Shown here one piece after another: positions 7,388 to 14,445 of a stretch of DNA of 25,226 nucleotides (positions are counted from its first letter, which is position 1; each line of letters opens with the position of its first letter). Made by a program: the position numbers and the translations under genes. The DNA comes from UBA9619 sp964630665 (GTDB lineage: Bacteria > Pseudomonadota > Gammaproteobacteria > Arenicellales > UBA868), in NCBI GenBank assembly GCA_964630665.1, contig CAZVVN010000051.1, positions 1 through 25,226 of the forward strand. Reading direction: 5' to 3'. The notes below the pieces were generated by a model. The model was not told the origin of the DNA. It saw only the letters and a list, made by a program, of their open reading frames with translations, and searched no databases.

Positions 7388-8545
7388 TTACATTCTCCTT
7401 GGAATGTAACGCGAGGTTATCGCGCCTGCCATCGTCCAGCCTGCGGCACCTGCGAAGACAATTGGCAGAGCATAGAACTTGAGCAGAATCGCGAACACAC
7501 CCGGCACAATCAGATTGGCAACATCCCGGTAGGTCTGAAAAACACCAGTCATCTCGGTACGCTCCAGCGGCCGTACCGCACGCAGAAAAAGCACATGGCC
7601 GGAACCATCGAGCATAGTGGCACCGAGTGCTGCGAAAACCAGCAACCCCATAGCAACCAACGGGCTTCCCGAAAAAGCAAAGACCGCGAGAGTCATGAGA
7701 CTCGTTACGATAAACCCCATCCGCATGAGCAGACGCAGCGAGTAACGACGGGCGACCCAGCCCCAGTACGGTAACGTCAGAGTCCAGGCCGAACCGATGG
7801 AGATGATCGCAGCCCCCAATAACTCACCGAGCCCGGACTGGACCGCATAAATCGGTGTGTAGATGATAAACATCATCCACCAGCTCGAACGTGCCAGAAC
7901 TAGGCTCCAGGCGAGTCGCAGGCGGGGCTGTCGAAAGAAACGACCCACGTGGCGGGCGGGGTTAACCGTTCCAAATGAACCGCCCTGCATAGTCGTATGC
8001 TGCAGCCCCAGCCACCTGAAATAGGCAAAGGTCGCCAGCGTGCCGGCCGCAGCGATCGCAAAAGGCAGCCAGTCAGCATACCTTGACTGTATATAGACCC
8101 CCAAAAAGGGACCGATAGACAACGCCACGATGCTCGACAGCATCCGCAGCGGTTCGAATTCCGACAGCCGGCGGCGGGGAATCCGCTGCATGACATAAAG
8201 ACTCAGTATCACTTCCATCGACGTGACACTGAACACATGCAGCACCATACCAACGGAAAACACCCACAGCACCTGCGCCGACAGCAGCATGACAGAAAGC
8301 GTCATCATCAGCAGGCTGCCCATAAAGCCGACATGCAGGCTGATATGGCGCAGGATCGAGTAAACGCCAAGGCTCGCACCGATACCGCAGACACTGACAA
8401 CAAAAAAAAGTACGCTCACATACTGTGCACTACCCAGCAGCGACAACGCCTTGAGCGGCAGTATCGACAAAAGCACCGCCCGGGCCATCGCGCCAACAAA
8501 AAAGAAGCCGGCAAATGGCAGATAACCGGACCTGTTCAACATCAT
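7388..8545 (-). CDS. MFS transporter
   Basis: A 385-residue integral membrane protein with about 12 hydrophobic segments from residue 9 onward and a basic cytoplasmic loop after the fourth segment ('RIPRRRLSEFEPLR'), typical of the major facilitator superfamily. A central hydrophilic loop near 185-205 divides two six-helix halves. MFS proteins move small molecules using ion gradients; direction and substrate cannot be read. It lies 99 bases after the amidotransferase gene and 21 bases before the DUF985 gene, so a role in exporting or importing the product or substrate of the ATP-grasp/amidotransferase pair is a reasonable inference. The start is ATG 8545; a second ATG follows directly and either could be used. 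Confidence 0.88.
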   Translation of the reverse strand: MMLNRSGYLPFAGFFFVGAMARAVLLSILPLKALSLLGSAQYVSVLFFVVSVCGIGASLGVYSILRHISLHVGFMGSLLMMTLSVMLLSAQVLWVFSVGMVLHVFSVTSMEVILSLYVMQRIPRRRLSEFEPLRMLSSIVALSIGPFLGVYIQSRYADWLPFAIAAAGTLATFAYFRWLGLQHTTMQGGSFGTVNPARHVGRFFRQPRLRLAWSLVLARSSWWMMFIIYTPIYAVQSGLGELLGAAIISIGSAWTLTLPYWGWVARRYSLRLLMRMGFIVTSLMTLAVFAFSGSPLVAMGLLVFAALGATMLDGSGHVLFLRAVRPLERTEMTGVFQTYRDVANLIVPGVFAILLKFYALPIVFAGAAGWTMAGAITSRYIPRRM

Positions 8546-8644
8546 CAGACGTTAGACAGAGATTCCCCGGAAAACCCGATGGGGATTTGAAGCAGGTCCT
8601 GTGGGCAGTCGATCTTGCAAGATAGGTATCCGATGCAAGATGAT

Positions 8645-9367
8645 TCAGAGCTGCTCTGGCCTTACATGCGCAGCGAGAAAGACCCGATCCAGAAACTGCT
8701 CTAGCCAATCTTGACTGCGCCCGGCAAACCGATCGTGGTCAGCCAGTTGCTCATCATGTGCCTGCGCACCTGGCAAAGAGAGTTTCCGGCTTCCGCCTTC
8801 TGAACTGCACCACCTGTCAATCATCCCGCGGGTCATCTCGGGATGAAACTCAATGCCAAAAACCCGGTCTTCAAAAGAATACGCCTGTCCTGGAAATGAC
8901 CCGTTATGAGCGAGATGCACCGCACCGGCAGGGATCTCAAAGGTCTCGGAGTGCCACTGGTAAAACATGGTTGGCGCCTGAAGAAACTGCTGTCCTGCGT
9001 CGGTAGGTGAAACCTTGAAGTAACCGATCTCAACCAGGCCGTCGGGATGTGGCCCGACGCGAGCGCCGAGCACCCTGGCGATCTGCTGGGCGCCCAGACA
9101 GATTCCGAGTAGCGGCCTGTCACCTGGTATCGCTGTCGCTTCCAGCCAGTTCAATTCCCGACGGACACCTTCGTCATGGTCGTCATTGGCACTTTGCGGC
9201 CCGCCGAATACGACCACTGCTGCGTAAGGTGACAGGTCATCCGGTAACGGGTCACCGATACACGGGCATCTTCGATCCAGGGTGTAACCCCGCTGGACCA
9301 GAGCCTGGCCAACGAGACCCGGGTTAGATAATTTCTGGTGAACGACAATGAGTATCTGTTTTTCCAT
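8645..9367 (-). CDS. class I glutamine amidotransferase-like protein
   Basis: A 240-residue type 1 glutamine amidotransferase domain. Seen: nucleophile Cys90 in GICLGAQ, His175 and Glu177 in EFHPEMT, and the early FGGPQSAND segment (54-62). The triad is complete, so hydrolysis of glutamine, or of a gamma-glutamyl bond, is plausible. It stands alone rather than fused to a synthase, and has about 60 residues after the triad ending in an Arg/Leu-rich helix. It starts 12 bases after the ATP-grasp gene on the same strand, so the two are almost certainly co-translated. It may supply ammonia to, or process the product of, that ligase. Sequence alone does not distinguish a GMP-synthase-like from a gamma-glutamyl-hydrolase-like role. 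Confidence 0.9.
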   Translation of the reverse strand: MEKQILIVVHQKLSNPGLVGQALVQRGYTLDRRCPCIGDPLPDDLSPYAAVVVFGGPQSANDDHDEGVRRELNWLEATAIPGDRPLLGICLGAQQIARVLGARVGPHPDGLVEIGYFKVSPTDAGQQFLQAPTMFYQWHSETFEIPAGAVHLAHNGSFPGQAYSFEDRVFGIEFHPEMTRGMIDRWCSSEGGSRKLSLPGAQAHDEQLADHDRFAGRSQDWLEQFLDRVFLAAHVRPEQL

Positions 9368-9379
9368 ATTCGTTCCGGG

Positions 9380-10300
9380 TCAGCAGTGAGCCAGTTCACG
9401 TTGCAGAAACCGGGCCAGACAGGCCCTGGCATTGACACCGGCACGATCTTCAGCTTCGGTGTTGTAGTTGGTGTTCACGTTCACATCGTAGGTCCACTTC
9501 TGCCCCGAATGATCGGTAATAAATTCGATCCCGGCAACATCGATCGACTGCGTACTCAGAAATGCCTCGTACTCATCCAGAATCGGGTCGGAGTATGCAG
9601 GAATGATCTCAAAAAGTGGCCGTTGGTCCGATCCTGCGGGCTCCAGTCCATCTTCGACGGCGCAGGCATCGGCCGGACAGAGTTGAAAACCCTGCGAGGT
9701 GTCGACCCGCACAGCATAGACGAAATTGCCGCCGATGAATTCGCAACGGATAATAAACGGATCAGGACTGTCGATGTACTGCTGGATCAGGGTGACGCCG
9801 TCGACTGGCTCGTCCGTATCCAACCCATCCTGCTGGGCTTTAAAAGTGTCGAAATCTTCAAACAATTTCACGCCAAGTCCCATTCCTGCCCGATTATGCT
9901 TGGTAATGAAAGGCCCGGTCATTGTTCGGGCGAGACGCAGCAATTGCGCCGGGTCGCGCGCGGCACCGGTCAGTGGAACTCGCAGGTTGTGGTGTAGTAA
10001 TGCCTGGTACTGGCGCAGTTTGCTGAGCTCCAGATCCAGCGCCGCACTGCCGTTGATTACCCTGCGGCCGTAGCGTTCCAGCCAGCACAGCACGCCCGAG
10101 GTAAGCTCCGGGACACCCCGGTGACCTCGGGTGTGGGCCGAGGCACTCATTCGAACGTAAAAGACCCCGTGTGGCGGTTCCCCAGAGAGATCCGGCAGAT
10201 ATCGGGCCATGTGCCACTCGCTGACCGCCAGGCCGGCATCCTGGAACACTTCCCGAAACGGCGCAAGCCACTCGTCGTTCTCGTGAATGATATAGAGCAT
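9380..10300 (-). CDS. ATP-grasp (RimK-like) ligase
   Basis: A 306-residue ATP-grasp protein that should join a carboxylate to an amine or similar nucleophile through an acyl phosphate. Seen: an N-terminal preATP-grasp domain with RMSASAHTRGHRG (50-62), ATP-binding Lys134 and the glycine loop NRAGMGLGV (136-144), the 'LIQQYI' hinge (171-176), and the metal-binding YDVNVNTNYN (271-280) near the C-terminus. The last motif replaces the usual Glu-x-Asn of RimK with Asp-x-Asn and adds two further Asn. It belongs to a RimK-like group often annotated as 'alpha-L-glutamate ligase', but glutamate specificity is not shown. It heads a transcript continuing into the amidotransferase (12-base gap) and then the MFS gene. 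A palindrome lies just upstream. Confidence 0.85.
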   Translation of the reverse strand: MLYIIHENDEWLAPFREVFQDAGLAVSEWHMARYLPDLSGEPPHGVFYVRMSASAHTRGHRGVPELTSGVLCWLERYGRRVINGSAALDLELSKLRQYQALLHHNLRVPLTGAARDPAQLLRLARTMTGPFITKHNRAGMGLGVKLFEDFDTFKAQQDGLDTDEPVDGVTLIQQYIDSPDPFIIRCEFIGGNFVYAVRVDTSQGFQLCPADACAVEDGLEPAGSDQRPLFEIIPAYSDPILDEYEAFLSTQSIDVAGIEFITDHSGQKWTYDVNVNTNYNTEAEDRAGVNARACLARFLQRELAHC

Positions 10301-10327
10301 GGGTGTGATTCCAGCGGATAGCGTTTT

Positions 10328-10339
10328 TGCGTCAACGCA
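10328..10339. promoter_or_regulatory. short palindrome upstream of the ATP-grasp gene
   Basis: TGCGT and ACGCA form a 5-2-5 inverted repeat 27 bases upstream of the ATP-grasp start, inside the 206-base divergent gap to the sirtuin gene. A dimeric repressor could bind here, but a 10-base symmetric site can arise by chance and no convincing -10/-35 pair was found for either gene. Confidence 0.15.
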
Positions 10340-10506
10340 TTCGGGTGACCGGAATTATGGCAGACCGTTGACGGACTGCCAGGGATTCTGCCGATTGCAA
10401 TCTGATCAGATCGACTCCTAGACTAACACCCTGGATAGACCTGACGGGTACCAAGGGCGAGCAGCTGAACACTCGCACAACCCACTCGCTGTTGAGTGAC
10501 AGACCG

Positions 10507-11271
10507 ATGACCGAGACTGAAACCCTGGATCTAGCAAGGACCTGGTTGCGGGAAGCACAGCGGGTGGTCGCATTGACCGGTGCCGGAATCTCGACCGAGT
10601 CGGGGATCCCTGACTTTCGGGGTCCACAAGGGGTCTGGACGAAGGATCCTGACGCGGAGAAGCTCTCGGACATCCGCTATTACCTGGCCGATCCTAAGAT
10701 CAGGAAGAAAGCCTGGCGCTCGCGCTCGGACTCAACTGTCTGGCAGGCACAACCGGGTGCCGGTCACCAGGCGCTGGCCCGAATGGAACAGATCGGCAAA
10801 CTCGACACACTCATCACCCAGAACATCGATGGACTGCATCAACTTGCCGGGAACAGCCCGGAGATCGTCATCGAGATCCACGGCACAGTTCGAAAGGCGC
10901 GCTGCATGTCGTGCACCTACCAGGTTGAGATGGGCGTAGTCCTCGAACGTCTCGAAGCGGGTGAGGATGACCCGGACTGCCCGGACTGCGGAGGCATCCT
11001 GAAATCGGCTACGATTTCTTTTGGTCAGAACCTTGTGCCGGAAGACCTGGCGAGGTGTGAGCAAGCAGCCAAGAACTGCGATCTGCTGCTGGCTGTGGGT
11101 TCAACCTTGTCCGTCTATCCAGCTGCCGGAGTCGTGCCACTCGCCAAACAGGCCGGGGCCAGGGTGCTGATCGTCAATGGTGCAGCCACTGAAATGGACG
11201 CTATCGCCGACGCCGTACTGCGCGGGAATATCGGTGACCTGCTGCCAGCGCTGGTACCAGCACCACACTGA
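10507..11271 (+). CDS. NAD-dependent protein deacylase of the Sir2 family
   Basis: A 254-residue sirtuin, which removes acyl groups from lysines while consuming NAD. Seen: GAGIS (25-29), GIPDFRG (33-39), TQNIDGLH (104-111), catalytic His125 in IHG, a four-cysteine zinc site (Cys133, 136, 158, 161) and SFGQNLVPE (171-179). All key residues are intact. The Tyr/Arg pair that marks desuccinylases is not apparent, so deacetylase or another acyl preference remains open. The TTG at 10492 would add five residues; the ATG at 10507 is preferred, though neither has a strong ribosome site. It stands alone on the + strand, divergent from the ATP-grasp gene and convergent with the reductase gene after it. 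Confidence 0.94.
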   Translation: MTETETLDLARTWLREAQRVVALTGAGISTESGIPDFRGPQGVWTKDPDAEKLSDIRYYLADPKIRKKAWRSRSDSTVWQAQPGAGHQALARMEQIGKLDTLITQNIDGLHQLAGNSPEIVIEIHGTVRKARCMSCTYQVEMGVVLERLEAGEDDPDCPDCGGILKSATISFGQNLVPEDLARCEQAAKNCDLLLAVGSTLSVYPAAGVVPLAKQAGARVLIVNGAATEMDAIADAVLRGNIGDLLPALVPAPH

Positions 11272-11275
11272 TCGG

Positions 11276-11295
11276 CTGAAAGTGTTCTGTTTCAG
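11276..11295. terminator. hairpin between convergent genes
   Basis: CTGAAA and TTTCAG are perfect complements with an 8-base loop, in the 35-base gap between the sirtuin end and the reductase end. It could act in both directions, but the 6-bp AT-rich stem and absence of a long T-run make it weak. Confidence 0.22.
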
Positions 11296-11306
11296 GTGTC
11301 CGGTTG

Positions 11307-12230
11307 TCACTCGAACTCGGCTTCCCGGGACTTCACGATAGCCGTCACGACTTCGTTGTAAGGGGCCCGGGTACCGACCTCGACTGCGACCACCGGAACC
11401 ATACCGTTGATGGCGTCGATTTCCGAAGGCCGCCGGTCCAAATGATCCAGCAACATCGACGGCCGGGCGTCGGGCATCTTGCTGCCGAAATCCCGTACGT
11501 ACTGCTCGGGATCGCTGAAGGACAATGCGACCTTCTTTGCACAGCCAGCCTCATAGGCCTCCAGTGCACAGCCCAGCGCAATTTTCCAGGAAAACGGATC
11601 ATTCATGATTTCACTGAGGGTCCGGCCGAATACCGTGCACGGCGCGCTGAAGGTGACGTTGCAGATGAACTTCTCCCAGATCAACTGGTTGATGTCTGCA
11701 AAGGCCTTGACGTTGAAACCGGCCTGCTGCCACACGTCCGCGACGTCGTTCAACCGGTCGCTGAGACCACCGTGCATCTCGCCCACGCGGATCAGTTCCA
11801 TACCGTTGTGATGCACGTGGCCCGGCGCCTTGACGGATGCCCCGAAGCCTCCAGCGACCCCGAGCAGCACGTTGTCTGTGGGCAGATGCTGTGCGATCCG
11901 TTCCCCGGCCCCCAGGCCATTCTGGATAGTCAGCACCAGAGAATCTTTACCGACGATCGACGCAATGCTTGCCGCGGCGGCGCCAACACCTGAGGCCTTG
12001 GTTGCAATGATGACCAGATTACAAATGCCGACAGCATCCGGGCTGTCAGTGACATTCAGAGTGCGAACGATACGATCACCGCTTGCCCCTTCGATCCGCA
12101 GGCCGCGGTCACGAATGGCATCCAGATGTTCCCGCCACAGGTCAACAGCCCAGACTTCGTTGCCTGCCTCGGCTAACAGGCCGGCATACACCGAACCCAT
12201 CGCCCCGGTACCGATGACGGCAATCTTCAC
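11307..12230 (-). CDS. ketopantoate reductase (PanE/ApbA) family protein
   Basis: A 307-residue reductase of the 2-dehydropantoate 2-reductase family, which reduces 2-oxo acids using a nicotinamide cofactor. Seen: GTGAMG (7-12), Asn104 in IQNGLG, catalytic Lys187 in WEKF with Asn191, and 'RRPSEIDAINGMV' (266-278), the conserved PanE segment with Glu270. Asp30 ends beta-2, where NADPH-using PanE has a basic residue, suggesting NADH use. GTG at 12230 is the start because the Rossmann strand begins directly after it; the reading frame extends upstream but overlaps the preceding gene. AGGAGG lies 12 bases upstream and GGAG 3 bases upstream. It is last in a long catabolic gene run, so another 2-oxo acid is as likely a substrate as ketopantoate. 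Confidence 0.88.
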   Translation of the reverse strand: MKIAVIGTGAMGSVYAGLLAEAGNEVWAVDLWREHLDAIRDRGLRIEGASGDRIVRTLNVTDSPDAVGICNLVIIATKASGVGAAAASIASIVGKDSLVLTIQNGLGAGERIAQHLPTDNVLLGVAGGFGASVKAPGHVHHNGMELIRVGEMHGGLSDRLNDVADVWQQAGFNVKAFADINQLIWEKFICNVTFSAPCTVFGRTLSEIMNDPFSWKIALGCALEAYEAGCAKKVALSFSDPEQYVRDFGSKMPDARPSMLLDHLDRRPSEIDAINGMVPVVAVEVGTRAPYNEVVTAIVKSREAEFE

Positions 12231-12271
12231 GGGCTCCGACGGCCTCCTGCCAGGTTTGTCTTGATCTGCAC

Positions 12272-12631
12272 TCAGCCGGACCACCACACCGTGTAACTGT
12301 GCGGCGACAGCACCACCGGTATGTGGTAACGGGCATCCGGGTCCGGCAGGCTGATCCTGACGACCACCGAATCCATGATCTGGCCGGGATCTTCCGGGAG
12401 TCCAGCGCCTGTGAAATAACCCTCGGTGTGAAAGACCAGTTCGCATGTCGCGCCGATCCTGCCTGCGGAAACCTCGATGGTCTCAGAAATACGGCCCTCG
12501 CCGTCGGTCTCCGTCTCGAAGAGCTGGGTTCGAACCGTATCGTCTGACAGCTGGAACAACTCGACCCGGATGCCGCTTGCCGAGATACCGTTTACCGAAT
12601 CAAGTACGTGTGATGAGATGATTGCCACCAT
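12272..12631 (-). CDS. transthyretin-like / 5-hydroxyisourate-hydrolase-family protein, divergent
   Basis: A 119-residue transthyretin-fold protein. 5-hydroxyisourate hydrolases open the urate oxidation product. Seen: His8 in SSHVLD, Arg47 in DGEGRI and His103 in RYHIPVVLSP, matching the three polar catalytic residues of the family. However, the C-terminal signature YRGS that marks true hydrolases is WWSG here (116-119): Arg is replaced by Trp and the terminal Ser has shifted. Vertebrate transthyretin ends differently too, so it matches neither canonical group. No other urate gene is visible; neighbours are a TPP enzyme and a ketopantoate-reductase homologue. AGGAG lies only 2 bases before the ATG; the directly following GTG would be better spaced, so the start may be at 12628. 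Confidence 0.86.
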   Translation of the reverse strand: MVAIISSHVLDSVNGISASGIRVELFQLSDDTVRTQLFETETDGEGRISETIEVSAGRIGATCELVFHTEGYFTGAGLPEDPGQIMDSVVVRISLPDPDARYHIPVVLSPHSYTVWWSG

Positions 12632-12695
12632 TGCTCCTCAGGGACAGCAGCCTATCGGGCCGCCCGGCGCGCTGCTGGTCGGGCGGGTAGGCCGT

Positions 12696-14417
12696 TCATT
12701 CTATCGAGGCCTTGTCGCGTTTGCTGGTCGTCGCCAGGACGATCGGGCTGATCACACCCCGGGTGCGCACATCGACACACGCCGTCTTGCCACTGGCCAG
12801 GGCCCGGCGCAGCGCCGGCTCTAATTGATCGGCTCTTTCTACCCGCTCACCATGACCACCCAGCCCCTCAAAAAGGGTGTGAAACGGGATGTCCCGGAAG
12901 TCGGTCGCCACGTGCCGGTCGTGACCGAACAGACGTTCCTGCTGCTGCGAGATGGTCGTGAGACCGCCGTTGTTGTCAATCACCACGGTGATCGGTGCGT
13001 TCTCCTGGAACGCGGCCTCGACGCTCAGGCCGCCAGAAAGAAACGCCCCGTCACCACTGATCAGAACAACGTGGCTGTCCGGGTGTGTGAGCTTGGCTGC
13101 CAGTGCAAACGACACACCTACGCCCAGCATACTGAAAGCCCCAGGATGAAGAATGCCCTTCAGCTGCTGGCCCTTCGCGCCTGCCATGTTGATCGCGATC
13201 TCCGACCAGAAATGGGTGTTGCCGCCATCGATAACCAGCCAGTCATCGGCACCGAGCGGGCGCTGGGTTGCGAGCGCCAGCTGCAGCGGGTGGATACCGG
13301 TCTTGCCATCATCCGATTGCACGAGGTCCGCCTCCATGTCCTGAACCCACTGCCGTCGCCGGGTGCGGTTTTCCTCGGTCCACTCCCGACCCAGATTCCA
13401 CGCGTCACTGCCTTCGAGCTCGCACAACGCGTCGAGGAAGACTCCGGGGTCGCAGAGCAGGGTCTCGTCCGCCGCGCGGTTGAGCTCCAGTTCCTCGGCA
13501 GAGCCGTTCACACAGATCAGCCGGGTGCTTTCGGGGAACAGCGGCGGGTTGCCAAAGTTCATCTGGTTGTCCAGGCGACCGCCGACGACCAGAGCAACAT
13601 CCGACTCACCGATGGCAAATTTGGACGGCGGGTACTGATGGATATCGGCAAGTCCCATGTAAGATTCGCTTTCTTCGCCCAGCAGTTTCTGGTGGTAGGG
13701 GATGTTGAAGACCGGGATGCCGAGCCTGCGGCCAGCATTTTCCAGTTTTCGTTCCGCCCCCGACCACCAGATACCGTGGCCGCCGATCAGTACCGGCCGC
13801 CTCGAGGCGCAGAGTCGGTCCGTGATCCGGGCAAGTTCCTCCGGGCAGGGCCAGGCTCTTGCTGGAGAGCTGGGAGAACGGTCGAAGGGGCGCTCCAGCT
13901 GACCGGCCGTCTCGTCGAAAGACGAGAACATGATGTCCACCGGCACGCTCAGGTGCACCGGTCCGGGATAGCCGCTGAGTGCGATCTTGTAGGCCCGGTC
14001 GACGAACTCCAGGATCCGTTCCCCATCGGTGACCGAGGCGCTGTACTTGGTCAGCGGTGCAGCGATTGCGACGTCATTGATTTCCTTGAAGCCGCCACTG
14101 CCTTCACGCTTCAGAGTGCTGGATCCGGTGACAAAAATGACCGGGGAGCGCTCCCCCCAGGCCTCCATCATGGCGGGAACGGCATTGGCGAAACCCTCCG
14201 GCCCGACCAGGCAAACGGTCGGCTGGCGGGTAATCCGGGTGGTCCCGTCGGCCAGATGACCTGCAATCTGCTCGTGGGGGGTGTTGATAACGGGGATACC
14301 GCACTCCATCAGCCCTTCGAGGAGCGGGTTACAGAACCCACCACTCAGGGTAAAGACCTGGGTGATCCCCTTCTCCCGCAACGCTCGGGCCAGCAGCATA
14401 CCGCCGCGTACTTTCAT
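12696..14417 (-). CDS. thiamine pyrophosphate-dependent enzyme (acetolactate-synthase fold)
   Basis: A 573-residue ThDP enzyme with the usual three domains. Seen: cofactor-activating Glu49 in NTPHEQIAGHLADG, the GGFKEI segment (108-113) matching the FQE region of acetolactate synthase, a central domain, and the ThDP/Mg motif starting GDGAF (455) and ending in NNGG (482-485). Such enzymes decarboxylate 2-oxo acids or form and break carbon-carbon bonds. Glu49 argues against glyoxylate carboligase, which has Val there; lack of a His in the 'CLVGPEG' segment argues against benzoylformate decarboxylase. The start is ATG 14417 with AAGGGG 5 bases upstream; an ATG at 14459 would overlap the preceding gene. 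The 2-hydroxy-acid oxidase ends 28 bases upstream and may feed it a 2-oxo acid (inference). Confidence 0.9.
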   Translation of the reverse strand: MKVRGGMLLARALREKGITQVFTLSGGFCNPLLEGLMECGIPVINTPHEQIAGHLADGTTRITRQPTVCLVGPEGFANAVPAMMEAWGERSPVIFVTGSSTLKREGSGGFKEINDVAIAAPLTKYSASVTDGERILEFVDRAYKIALSGYPGPVHLSVPVDIMFSSFDETAGQLERPFDRSPSSPARAWPCPEELARITDRLCASRRPVLIGGHGIWWSGAERKLENAGRRLGIPVFNIPYHQKLLGEESESYMGLADIHQYPPSKFAIGESDVALVVGGRLDNQMNFGNPPLFPESTRLICVNGSAEELELNRAADETLLCDPGVFLDALCELEGSDAWNLGREWTEENRTRRRQWVQDMEADLVQSDDGKTGIHPLQLALATQRPLGADDWLVIDGGNTHFWSEIAINMAGAKGQQLKGILHPGAFSMLGVGVSFALAAKLTHPDSHVVLISGDGAFLSGGLSVEAAFQENAPITVVIDNNGGLTTISQQQERLFGHDRHVATDFRDIPFHTLFEGLGGHGERVERADQLEPALRRALASGKTACVDVRTRGVISPIVLATTSKRDKASIE

Positions 14418-14445
14418 GGCAGCCCCTTGGATGACATCCGGCTGG

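Noticed and set aside
12231..12446. A 72-residue N-terminal extension of the ketopantoate-reductase-like gene
   Set aside because: It overlaps the transthyretin-like gene in another frame and places a basic, unstructured stretch before a Rossmann strand. The GTG at 12230 matches the family start.
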